Shown piece after piece: positions 6,442-13,732 of a stretch of DNA of 13,732 nucleotides. The notes beneath the pieces were generated by a model, which searched no databases, was not told the DNA's origin, and saw only the letters and a list, made by a program, of their open reading frames with translations. Source of the DNA: CAYQPF01 sp964419225 (lineage in GTDB: Bacteria; Cloacimonadota; Cloacimonadia; Cloacimonadales; CAYQPF01); NCBI GenBank assembly GCA_964419225.1, contig CAYQPF010000138.1, positions 1 through 13,732 on the forward strand, written 5' to 3'. Positions within the stretch are counted from its first letter, which is position 1; the number at the start of each line of letters is the position of its first letter. The translations under genes and the position numbers were made by a program.

Positions 6442-9222
6442 ATGAAAACAAAAGGATTAATTACAGCATTGCTACTCATAATAAGTATGGGTATCTATGC
6501 CACAAATACTGATATCCAGTTGACCTTGCCAGATATCACGGTCACATATGGGGAAGAGATAGTTGTGCCTGTAACAACTACTTCTTTGACAGGCATGAAC
6601 ATAACTGCCTGGCAATTCAATGTGATCTATGATAAGAGCAAGTATCTTCTGAATCAAATAACAACACAGAACACTCTTTCTGCAAATGGGATGGCTATCC
6701 TGAATCAAATTGATGCAGGAACAGCAATAGCTGTCATCTTTACTCAGCCTATGGCAGGAAGCGGAGTACTCATAAAACTGAACTTTACCTGTCTGACTCC
6801 GGGGTCAAGTACTCTCAGTCTGGCAGATGTGATCTTTAACTCCACTACATATCCTCAAACAGATACGGGTAGTATAAACACGATCAGTGCCCCTGTGAAT
6901 GGTATCATCTCGATGCCGGAAATAACTGCAGAACGTAGTGAAACAATTCTTATCCCCGTTTCTGTACAGAATGTAGCAGGGATGAACTGTATCAGCTATC
7001 AATTCAATTTAAACTATAACAGTGCTTCCATAACTTATACCGGATATTCAACTACAGGAACTCTCTCCAGCGGTTGGGTGATCACACCGTATAATAATGC
7101 CGGACTTTTGAGTTTAGCCGGTATTTCTTCCACTCCTTTAACTTCTGACGGAATCCTGCTCTATTTGCAGTTCCAGATCAACAGCACCACAACCCAGTCT
7201 TCGCTCCTGACTTTGAGTAATGTGGTCATGAATACTATCAATAATATCACAGTTAATAACGGCCGGGTTGATCTTCTGGAGTTAAAAAATCTTGCACTGG
7301 GAACTACAGACCCTCTTACACATGTAGTTGAAACAAATTTCCCCTTTAGCTGGACATATTACACTAATTTGAGTGGAACTTGTCAGACTATTCTGGAAAT
7401 TGGGACTGATAATAACTGGACTACTGCAGAGATTTATTCCTCAGGTTGGGTGAATAATATGTCCAACACCAGTATCAGCAATCTGGCTGACGGACAGGAG
7501 TTTTATGTGCGAGCTTGTGCCAGGGTCGGTACCAAGATGGGAACCTGGAAGTATATGAGCTTTCATACCAATATGCTGCCTGCAACTCCTGCTATAACAG
7601 CTCCTGTCAGTAATCAGCTGGTGACTCTGCAGAATTATAATATTATTGCCACAAACAGAACTGATACTGACGGAGATGCTTTGACTTGGACCTGCGAACT
7701 ATCGAGTGGTCATGGTACTCAGACCTTTACTTCAACCACGAATACGATTGCTGTTACACTCTATGATAATGAGAATTATACAGCTAAAGTAAAGATCAGT
7801 GACGGTTATGAAATAAGTAGTTGGAGTACCACGGTCAGTTTCAGAGTAAATCATACTAACGATACTCCGACAGTTGTTTCAACATTCAGCAACATATCTT
7901 TCAATGAGGATACCAATTATTCAGGATTAGCTTTGGCTTCTCATTTCACAGATCTGGATCTGCCTTTTGGTGATCACTTGACCTATACCTGCACCCAAAT
8001 GACCGGAGCTACAGCAACAATAGCATCGAATTCCCTGAGTATCACACCAAATCTTAACTGGAATGGAACCGGGCAAATCACCATCAGGGCTACCGATGAT
8101 CTGGGAGCTTACGTCACATCACCGATCAATGTTACTATAAATCCGGTAAATGATGCACCTGTAGTCGCTAATCCTATTTCTAATTTCAATTTCAATGAAG
8201 ATACAACGAACAACAGTATCAATCTGACTACAGTTTTCAGTGATGTGGACAATACTACTTTGACATATACCTATAGTGGGAATAGTCATATCGGAGTTGG
8301 TATTGCTTCAGGCATTGTAACACTAACCCCTCAGTCCAATTGGAATGGAGCCGAAACGATCACTTTCCGGGGAACAGATGCCGGTGCCTTATTCGCTTCA
8401 ACCTCTGTAACAGTTACTATAAATTCGGTAAATGATGCACCCAGAGCAACAAATGTGAGTATTGCCGGAACACCCAGAATTGGAAATATCTTAACTGGCG
8501 TTTATACTTTTAATGATGTTGATGGAACTCAGGGGACTTCAACCTTCAAATGGTACAGAATTATTGGAGCAAATCAAACTGTTATTGCCGGAGCAGTTTC
8601 TCTCACATATTCAATAACAGCAGCTGATGTGGGAAACTATCTCAAATTTGAAGTAATTCCCAAAGATAATTTAGGATTAGCAGGAACTGCAGTTAGAAGC
8701 AGTAGCTATGGTGTCATCCAGCCTTTTCTGGCTCCTGAAAATCTGACAGCAGTGCAGGTTTCTTCATACATTGATCTTAATTGGAGCATCCAGAATAATG
8801 ATACTGCATTAGTTGGTTTCAATATTTACCGAAACTCAATTCTGCTCAATCCAACTCCGATTACTGCTTTAACATATCAGGATAATAGTGTCAATGAAGG
8901 TTCAAATTATCAATATACCGTTAAAGCTGTGTATGTAAATCCCAACGGAGAATCTGCAGCATCAAATGCCGTCAGTGTTTATGTACCTTTTACATTTGCT
9001 CCGACACCTGCTAATTTTAGAATAGAATTGTCGGGAGGATTGCCTGTTCTCGTTTGGGATGCTGTGGCCTATGCTTCTGAATATAAGATCTATGCTTCCG
9101 ATGATCCGGAACTTGTTTTCTCCAGCTGGACATTGGTCACAACGCTTCCTTCGACACAATCGCAATATACCGTAACGATTCCTGTTGGACTAAAATTCTA
9201 TAAAGTAACTGCTATTCGATAA
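6442..9222 (+). CDS. Exported double-cohesin protein with Ig, cadherin-like and FN3 domains (926 aa)
   Basis: The ATG follows GAGG with a 5-nt spacer and encodes a signal peptide (1-20, cleavage after IYA). Two cohesin domains follow, about 23-148 and 152-278. Their conserved parts match the cohesin of the upstream protein: PMAGSGVLIKLNF and PLTSDGILLYLQF here against PLSGAGNLIKLNF there, and STTGTLSSGW against TTTGCLTQTW. Then come an FN3-like domain 285-378, an Ig-like domain 381-470 with DTDGD at 408-412, two cadherin-like (tandem-95 type) repeats 473-569 and 570-663 bounded by ND(T/A)P, another Ig-like domain 665-760 (motif AADVGNYLKFEVIP), and FN3 domains 763-848 and about 852-926. There is no 'YPNPFNP' or other recognisable sorting tail. 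It is probably cotranscribed with the dockerin-bearing protein 12 bases upstream and followed by a terminator. I infer that it is secreted and may be held at the surface by cohesin-dockerin pairing. It resembles a scaffoldin in principle but has no carbohydrate-binding module I can recognise. Confidence 0.92.
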   Translation: MKTKGLITALLLIISMGIYATNTDIQLTLPDITVTYGEEIVVPVTTTSLTGMNITAWQFNVIYDKSKYLLNQITTQNTLSANGMAILNQIDAGTAIAVIFTQPMAGSGVLIKLNFTCLTPGSSTLSLADVIFNSTTYPQTDTGSINTISAPVNGIISMPEITAERSETILIPVSVQNVAGMNCISYQFNLNYNSASITYTGYSTTGTLSSGWVITPYNNAGLLSLAGISSTPLTSDGILLYLQFQINSTTTQSSLLTLSNVVMNTINNITVNNGRVDLLELKNLALGTTDPLTHVVETNFPFSWTYYTNLSGTCQTILEIGTDNNWTTAEIYSSGWVNNMSNTSISNLADGQEFYVRACARVGTKMGTWKYMSFHTNMLPATPAITAPVSNQLVTLQNYNIIATNRTDTDGDALTWTCELSSGHGTQTFTSTTNTIAVTLYDNENYTAKVKISDGYEISSWSTTVSFRVNHTNDTPTVVSTFSNISFNEDTNYSGLALASHFTDLDLPFGDHLTYTCTQMTGATATIASNSLSITPNLNWNGTGQITIRATDDLGAYVTSPINVTINPVNDAPVVANPISNFNFNEDTTNNSINLTTVFSDVDNTTLTYTYSGNSHIGVGIASGIVTLTPQSNWNGAETITFRGTDAGALFASTSVTVTINSVNDAPRATNVSIAGTPRIGNILTGVYTFNDVDGTQGTSTFKWYRIIGANQTVIAGAVSLTYSITAADVGNYLKFEVIPKDNLGLAGTAVRSSSYGVIQPFLAPENLTAVQVSSYIDLNWSIQNNDTALVGFNIYRNSILLNPTPITALTYQDNSVNEGSNYQYTVKAVYVNPNGESAASNAVSVYVPFTFAPTPANFRIELSGGLPVLVWDAVAYASEYKIYASDDPELVFSSWTLVTTLPSTQSQYTVTIPVGLKFYKVTAIR
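7858..8430 (+). repeat. Two tandem cadherin-like repeat units inside the double-cohesin gene
   Basis: Unit 1 (7858-8148, 97 codons) and unit 2 (8149-8430, 94 codons) share NEDT, W-N-G, ATDD/GTDA and the boundary motif VTIN-VNDAP. The unit ends are also close at DNA level: 8131-8160 and 8413-8442 agree at 28 of 30 bases, including silent positions. These are Ca-binding-type beta-sandwich spacers typical of large bacterial adhesins. Confidence 0.75.
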
Positions 9223-9240
9223 GCAGCAAAATAGTCAGTA

Positions 9241-9270
9241 GGGGCAAATAATCATTTGCCCCTTTTTTTT
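9241..9270 (+). terminator. Rho-independent terminator of the surface-protein operon
   Basis: GGGGCAAA (9241-9248) pairs perfectly with TTTGCCCC (9255-9262) across a 6-nt loop, followed directly by eight T (9263-9270). It lies 18 bases after the stop of the double-cohesin gene and separates the operon from the chemotaxis gene. Confidence 0.93.
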
Positions 9271-9301
9271 GTAGTTTCAACTCAAAATCTAATAAATTAT
9301 A

Positions 9302-9330
9302 TTGACATTCCAACTTAGTGAATATTTTAT
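9302..9330 (+). promoter_or_regulatory. Predicted promoter of the chemotaxis-receptor gene
   Basis: A perfect TTGACA (9302-9307) is followed after 17 bp by TTTTAT (9325-9330), a weak -10; TATTTT at 9323-9328 with a 15-bp spacer is an alternative. It lies between the upstream terminator and the ATG at 9357, so a promoter is needed here. Confidence 0.45.
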
Positions 9331-9356
9331 TTTATCTTAAATATTGAGGAGGGAAG

Positions 9357-11087
9357 ATGAATAGTTTTACGAATTCACTGTCATTTAGATTACGTCTGAT
9401 TTGGACTATTTTAATGATCATCGGTTTAGCGGTTGTACTTATTATTATACCGGATAACAGAATAAGTATGACCGTCATTTTTGCTATCTTGTTTATAGCC
9501 GGATTTGTCATGGTAAATGTTGTTAAAAAAGCTATTAATGCTGAATTTCTCCAACTCGGTGATGAACTGGATCTAAAATACCAGGAATTAAAGAAAAATT
9601 ATGAAAATAAATCCAACTATAGGGATCTATCTGACGAAAGAAAGATGGTTCATGATAAAGTTGATCTGATCATGGAATTATCTAAAGATAAATTTAAATG
9701 GTATGAGGAAATACTCGATGCCATTCCTTTCCCTTTATCAGTTACCGATATGGATATGAACTGGACTTTGATCAATAAGCCTGTTGAACAATTACTCGGA
9801 GTTAAAAGAGGTTCAGTTGTTGGTAAACAATGCCATAACTGGAATGCCAATATTTGTAAAACCAAAGATTGCGGAATTAACAAGTTGAGAAACAATCAAC
9901 CCAGAACTTTCTTTGATCAAATGGGAATGAGTTTCCAGGTGGACACATCTTATCTGTACAATCGTAAAGGAGAAAAAGTCGGTCATGTGGAAGTTGTTCA
10001 GGATGTTTCTGTTTTAAAGAAGGATAAAGATTATAGTCTTAGAGAATTAGATTCCGTACTCGCTGTCTTAAACAGCATCTCACAGGGCGATTTAACAAGC
10101 AGATATACCCCTGGCTCTGCAGATAAATTCAGTCAGGACGGCTATAAGGTTTTTTCATCACTAAGCAGCTCTCTCAACATGGCTATATCCCATTTAGGGG
10201 AAACTTTAAGGAATGTTCAGGACAATATGTTAACCTTGAACTATACTTCGGAATCTTTGACGAAGCAATCCGTTTCTATGACCCGAAATACCGATGATAT
10301 GACCGAACAATCTTCCATGGTTGCAGCTTCAACAGAACAAATCTCGGCAAATGTGAACACTTTGATATCCGCAGCAAATGAAATGAGTAATGCCGTCGGT
10401 TCTGTAGCTACAGCGATCGAGGAAATGAGCTCCACCCTGAATGACCTGTCCAAAAATACTCAACAATCCAATCAGATCACTCAAAAAGCAAATAGTAAAG
10501 CCAGCGGTACAGGCGAAGTGATGAAACAGCTCAATACTTCTGCCAACGAAATCGGCAAGATTGTCAAAGTTATCAATGATATTGCTGATCAAACCAATAT
10601 GCTTGCCCTGAATGCTACCATCGAAGCAGCCAGTGCCGGTGAAGCAGGTAAAGGTTTTGCTGTTGTGGCTAATGAAGTAAAAGAACTCGCTAAACAAACA
10701 TCTGAAGCTACTAATAAGATTGCCAATCAGATCCAGGATATCCAGAAAGTAACTAAAGATGCTGTAGCCTCTATAGATGAGATCATCAATGTGATTTCTG
10801 AATTGAATCAAATCAGCGGAGTAATCGCTTCAAGCCTCGAAGAACAATCAATCACTACTAATGAGATCACCAGAAATATTCTGTCTGCCAACAGGGTTGT
10901 CCAGACAGTTAATCAGAATGTAAAAGAATCCTCTCTGGGTTTGAATGAAATAGCCCGGAATATTCAGGTTGTAAATGGATCAGCCCAGGATGTAGCCAGA
11001 GGTTCTTCGGAAATTAAAAATGGATCAATAACTTTGGCTGATATGGCCAAAGGTTTGACCCAGGCTCTCAAAAAATTCCGCTTGTAA
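9357..11087 (+). CDS. Methyl-accepting chemotaxis protein with cysteine-bearing cytoplasmic PAS domain (576 aa)
   Basis: The ATG follows a strong GAGGAGGG site. Two membrane helices (about 15-32 and 37-57) flank only a few external residues, so there is no real extracellular sensor. A charged, coiled-coil-like stretch (58-112) leads to a PAS domain at about 113-220 (ILDAIPFPLSVTDMDMNWTL start, GHVEVVQDVS end). The PAS holds C159, C167 and C172 (C-x7-C-x4-C), the only cysteines in the protein. A HAMP-like helical segment (about 228-290) precedes the long signalling coiled coil, whose hairpin tip at about 408-450 is highly conserved (QTNMLALNATIEAASAGEAG, KGFAVVANEVKELAKQTSEA). This tip binds CheA/CheW in known receptors. 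No CheR/CheB-tethering pentapeptide is present. It is a single-gene unit with its own promoter and terminator and no che genes nearby. I infer that it senses an internal redox, metal or small-molecule cue; the ligand is unknown. Confidence 0.95.
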   Translation: MNSFTNSLSFRLRLIWTILMIIGLAVVLIIIPDNRISMTVIFAILFIAGFVMVNVVKKAINAEFLQLGDELDLKYQELKKNYENKSNYRDLSDERKMVHDKVDLIMELSKDKFKWYEEILDAIPFPLSVTDMDMNWTLINKPVEQLLGVKRGSVVGKQCHNWNANICKTKDCGINKLRNNQPRTFFDQMGMSFQVDTSYLYNRKGEKVGHVEVVQDVSVLKKDKDYSLRELDSVLAVLNSISQGDLTSRYTPGSADKFSQDGYKVFSSLSSSLNMAISHLGETLRNVQDNMLTLNYTSESLTKQSVSMTRNTDDMTEQSSMVAASTEQISANVNTLISAANEMSNAVGSVATAIEEMSSTLNDLSKNTQQSNQITQKANSKASGTGEVMKQLNTSANEIGKIVKVINDIADQTNMLALNATIEAASAGEAGKGFAVVANEVKELAKQTSEATNKIANQIQDIQKVTKDAVASIDEIINVISELNQISGVIASSLEEQSITTNEITRNILSANRVVQTVNQNVKESSLGLNEIARNIQVVNGSAQDVARGSSEIKNGSITLADMAKGLTQALKKFRL

Positions 11088-11110
11088 TATCAGAAAATCT
11101 ACTTAAATTT

Positions 11111-11137
11111 AAAGGGCAGATTTTCTATCTGCCCTTT
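11111..11137 (+). terminator. Hairpin terminator after the chemotaxis-receptor gene
   Basis: AAAGGGCAGA (11111-11120) pairs perfectly with TCTGCCCTTT (11128-11137) around a 7-nt loop, starting 23 bases after the stop codon. The T-tract is short (the stem's own TTT, then AGCTTCTT), so termination may be weaker than at 9241-9270. Confidence 0.75.
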
Positions 11138-11266
11138 AGCTTCTTAATAGCTCCCTTGTAGCTAGTTTATTTTTACAGTCCTTCCAACTTACTGAAGAAA
11201 AGAATTGCGTTTGTCTATATAGTCTAACCTTTTTTTAACTAATCTCAAAAAAACAGAGTTTATTGT

Positions 11267-11295
11267 TTGACAATCAAAGATACTGTTATAATAAT
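11267..11295 (+). promoter_or_regulatory. Predicted promoter of the VWA-protein operon
   Basis: A perfect TTGACA (11267-11272) lies 17 bp before AATAAT (11290-11295, 5 of 6). Overlapping this, TGTTATAAT (11284-11292) is a perfect extended -10, though it would leave only 14 bp from the -35. Either reading places the start of transcription about 40-45 bases before the ATG at 11343. Confidence 0.55.
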
Positions 11296-11342
11296 TGTAA
11301 ATGATTTATGTTATTAAAAAAATTTATTGTCTTGGAGGTTGA

Positions 11343-13496
11343 ATGTTCCGTAAACTTTTACTGATAATTGCCATATGCACAATAATATCCATCCAGCTCT
11401 TTGCCGGAGGAACCGGGAAATTGAAAGGTACTGTAAAAGATGAAGATGGAAAACCTCTAAGATTTGCTAAGGTCATTCTCAAAGACACAAAATTCAAATG
11501 CCAAACCGAAGCTAATGGCACGTTTACTCTGTCAAAAATTCCAGCAGGAAAATATAGTTTACAAATACAATATATGAATTATGCTCCCTATGAAGAAGAC
11601 AGTATTAAAATCGAGACCGGTAAAACTGTAATCCGAACTATACTTCTTAAGGTCTGTCATACAAGATCACTATCTTCAGAGCAAATACAAGAAATTTCTG
11701 TAGATGATTTGCTAGGAGTAATACCAGTACAATCACATCACAATTATGTTATATATCATGTACGCGGTGGAAAGCCTGTGAAGGTAATATTCAGTGCTGA
11801 CGATGTGTCTGTTACGGATCCTATTGATGGTGGTGGTGCATTATCTGTAGATCTTAATGCAGTAGCTGACATGAAGGTTATGACCGGTGGCTTTACTGCT
11901 GAATATGGTAATGCTCCGTCAGGTATGATTTCCTTCCCATCCGGTAATAGACCATCAAGCCTGGCTTCCCATACTGAAAAACTTGATGATAGCCACTTTT
12001 CACACCATCCTCGACATATCAGATATTATTACCCTCCCCTTTATAATACAGAAGATTATAAAGCTATCAATCCCTATCCATTTATCTATGCTTTCACAGA
12101 ACCCTTATCCACCTTTTCTATAGATGTTGATACTGCGACCTATAGTAATGTCAGAAGAATGCTAAATGAAAATCAAATGCCTGAACCTTCATATGTTAGA
12201 ATTGAAGAAATGCTCAATTATTTCAAATACGATTATCCAGAACCAGAAAATAATTTGCCTTTTTCTGTTTTCCAAGAGCTGGGAGTTTGTCCCTGGAATA
12301 CAGATCATGAGATCCTGCAGATAGGATTAAAGGGCAAAACCCTTAGCTATGATGCTGCGCCTCCTGCAAATTTAGTCTTTTTATTGGATGTTTCAGGATC
12401 AATGAGTGATGATAATAAATTACCTTTAGTTAAACAAGCCATGAAAATGCTGGTTAACCAAATGAGACCGCATGACAAAATCGGTATTGTAACCTATTCT
12501 TCTAGAGCCGGGGTAATGCTGAATTCCACACCTGTATCCCAGGAAAATACGATCCTTCAGGTTATAGATGAATTATACGCTGGTGGAAGTACTGCCGGTG
12601 GAGCTGGTTTAAAATTAGCTTACGATCTTGCTGAAGATAACTTTTCCAAAGAAAAGAATAACAGAATTATCTTGTGTACTGATGGAGATTTTAATGTCGG
12701 TGCTCAATCTGATGATGATATGGAAAGTCTCATCACAGAAAAACGGGAAAAAGGGGTATTCATTTCGGTTTTGGGTTTTGGAATGGGAAACATCAAAGAC
12801 AGTAAAATGGAAATCATTGCAGATAAAGGAAACGGAAATTATTACTATATCAATGATTTGATTGAAGCTAAAAGAGTATTGGTTAATGAAATGAGTGGAA
12901 CCCTGAACACAATTGCCAAGGATGTGAAGATTCAGATAGAATTTAATCCGGCAAAAGTCAGAGCCTATAGATTAATCGGCTATGAAAACAGAGCCTTGAA
13001 AAATGAAGATTTCAAGAATGATAAAATTGATGCCGGTGAAATGGGTGCCGGACAAACTGTTACCGTACTTTATGAAATCGTAAAAAATAATTCCAAAGAA
13101 TTAGATCCGGGAGAGGAAGAACTTAAGTATCAGAAAATAGAATACAGCAAAGAAGCACTGGAATCAAATGAACTGATTACTCTGAAATTCCGTTATAAAG
13201 ATCCTCATGGTAATGAGAGTAAGTTAATTTCGACAGTTGTTAAAGATACAAATATTGAATCTAACAGTACTGATTTCCAGTTTGCCTGTTCTGTTGCCGG
13301 ATTCGGGATGCTGCTCCAGAAAAGTAAATTCAGAGAGGATCTAAATTGGAAGGATGTTTACGAAATGGCCAGAAAATCCCTGGGTAAAGATGCAGATGGC
13401 TACCGTAAAGAATTTATATCTTTGGTGAAAAAAGCTGCTTTTGTGAGTAATCACATTGAATATCGAACGGAAGGAATGAAAAGAATAAATAAATAA
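11343..13496 (+). CDS. Exported YfbK-type von Willebrand A protein with carboxypeptidase-regulatory and TonB-plug-like N-terminus (717 aa)
   Basis: The ATG follows GGAGG with a 4-nt spacer. A signal peptide (1-21, QLFA before the cut) precedes a carboxypeptidase-regulatory-like beta-sandwich (about 25-103; GKLKGTVKDEDGKPL, IPAGKYSLQ). Residues about 111-198 match the plug of SusC/TonB-dependent receptors (HVRGGKP, DVSVTDPIDGG, VMTGGFTAEYGNAPSG), but the sequence then switches to other domains with no beta-barrel. A YfbK-type N-terminal domain follows (about 245-335; PLSTFSIDVDTATYSNVRRM), then the VWA domain (342-515) with an intact metal-ion-dependent adhesion site: DVSGS at 349-353, T417 and D447 (TDGD). 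The YfbK C-terminal domain covers about 525-715 (FNPAKVRAYRLIGYENRAL). Known VWA domains bind proteins through Mg or Mn; the YfbK family's role is unsettled. A gene with the same N-terminal module begins 14 bases downstream, so they probably form an operon. There is no lipoprotein cysteine, so the protein is expected in the periplasm or envelope. Confidence 0.94.
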   Translation: MFRKLLLIIAICTIISIQLFAGGTGKLKGTVKDEDGKPLRFAKVILKDTKFKCQTEANGTFTLSKIPAGKYSLQIQYMNYAPYEEDSIKIETGKTVIRTILLKVCHTRSLSSEQIQEISVDDLLGVIPVQSHHNYVIYHVRGGKPVKVIFSADDVSVTDPIDGGGALSVDLNAVADMKVMTGGFTAEYGNAPSGMISFPSGNRPSSLASHTEKLDDSHFSHHPRHIRYYYPPLYNTEDYKAINPYPFIYAFTEPLSTFSIDVDTATYSNVRRMLNENQMPEPSYVRIEEMLNYFKYDYPEPENNLPFSVFQELGVCPWNTDHEILQIGLKGKTLSYDAAPPANLVFLLDVSGSMSDDNKLPLVKQAMKMLVNQMRPHDKIGIVTYSSRAGVMLNSTPVSQENTILQVIDELYAGGSTAGGAGLKLAYDLAEDNFSKEKNNRIILCTDGDFNVGAQSDDDMESLITEKREKGVFISVLGFGMGNIKDSKMEIIADKGNGNYYYINDLIEAKRVLVNEMSGTLNTIAKDVKIQIEFNPAKVRAYRLIGYENRALKNEDFKNDKIDAGEMGAGQTVTVLYEIVKNNSKELDPGEEELKYQKIEYSKEALESNELITLKFRYKDPHGNESKLISTVVKDTNIESNSTDFQFACSVAGFGMLLQKSKFREDLNWKDVYEMARKSLGKDADGYRKEFISLVKKAAFVSNHIEYRTEGMKRINK

Positions 13497-13509
13497 TTTT
13501 GGAGGATAT

Positions 13510-13732
13510 ATGTTAAAAAGAACTTTGTTATTCGCTATCTTAATTCTGGCCATATTTGCCCAGCTCTTTGCCGGAACTACCGGAAAATTAGCAGGAAGGA
13601 TAAAAGATTCAAATGGTAATCCGATCGGGTGGGCCAATGTGATGTTTAAGGGGACACAAATAGGTACCCAGACAAAACAAAACGGCTCATTCATTATTAT
13701 AAATATACCACCAGGAAAATACTCTTTACAAG
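13510..13732 (+). CDS. Paralogue of the upstream N-terminal export module, first 74 codons (runs off right edge)
   Basis: The ATG follows GGAGG with a 4-nt spacer, 13 bases after the stop of the VWA gene. The product starts with a signal peptide (about 1-21, AQLFA) and a carboxypeptidase-regulatory-like domain (GKLAGRIKDSNGNPIGWANV, GTQIGTQTKQNGSF, IPPGKYSLQ). It is collinear with residues 1-74 of the VWA protein, and a 16-base stretch around the signal-peptide end (CCAGCTCTTTGCCGGA, 11393-11408 and 13560-13575) is identical. In this family such a domain usually begins either a TonB-dependent receptor or another surface protein. The rest lies outside the window, so it could be a full receptor or a second VWA protein. 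The operon spacing suggests a joint role with the upstream gene. Confidence 0.88.
   Translation, partial: MLKRTLLFAILILAIFAQLFAGTTGKLAGRIKDSNGNPIGWANVMFKGTQIGTQTKQNGSFIIINIPPGKYSLQ

Noticed and set aside
1435..9222. Cellulosome scaffoldin and enzyme pair
   Set aside because: Cohesins and a dockerin are present, but no glycoside hydrolase or carbohydrate-binding module is recognisable, so calling it a cellulosome is unsupported.
10329..10811. Minus-strand open frame of 160 codons
   Set aside because: Antisense to the most conserved part of the chemotaxis receptor; its Cys/Phe-rich translation is what the reverse of the signalling coiled coil gives.
13341..13694. Minus-strand open frame of 117 codons across the VWA/paralogue junction
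   Set aside because: Covers two well-supported plus-strand coding regions and their ribosome site; no domain seen.

Overview
The window is AT-rich bacterial DNA with mostly ordinary Shine-Dalgarno sites. It most resembles the FCB supergroup, and within it candidate phylum Cloacimonadota (or a close relative) is my best guess. The reasons are a 'YPNPFNP' FlgD-like C-terminal sorting domain of the type IX secretion kind, a dockerin with the motif 'AYDASLILQYVVG', very large mosaic surface proteins, and carboxypeptidase-regulatory-like export modules. The assignment rests on recalled family patterns, not a search.

Layout. (1) 1-690, minus strand: the N-terminal part of a tetratricopeptide-repeat protein that runs off the left edge. 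(2) 691-1434: a 744-base divergent intergenic region with two families of 7-bp tandem repeats, a consensus-like promoter and a leader hairpin. (3) 1435-9222: a two-gene operon for giant exported mosaic proteins. The first (1664 aa) carries a C-type lectin-like domain, a beta-helix, a cohesin, a dockerin and a sorting domain. The second (926 aa) starts with two cohesins and continues with Ig, cadherin-like and FN3 domains, but has no sorting domain. A strong terminator follows. (4) 9357-11087: a two-TM methyl-accepting chemotaxis protein whose cytoplasmic PAS domain holds the protein's only three cysteines, followed by a hairpin terminator. (5) 11343-13496: an exported YfbK-type von Willebrand A protein whose N-terminus is a carboxypeptidase-regulatory domain plus a TonB-receptor plug-like segment with no barrel. 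(6) 13510 to the right edge: the start of a paralogous gene with the same export module.

How the genes may work together. Genes 3-4 look like a compact non-cellulosomal cohesin/dockerin surface system: one sorted, dockerin-bearing adhesin and one unsorted, double-cohesin partner made from the same transcript. Neither shows a recognisable catalytic glycoside hydrolase domain, so adhesion or surface-layer assembly is more likely than polysaccharide degradation. This is the best candidate in the window for an under-described system. The VWA/plug fusion with its downstream paralogue is the second. Three genes or operons are preceded by a perfect TTGACA hexamer, suggesting classical sigma-70-like promoters rather than the Bacteroidota type.
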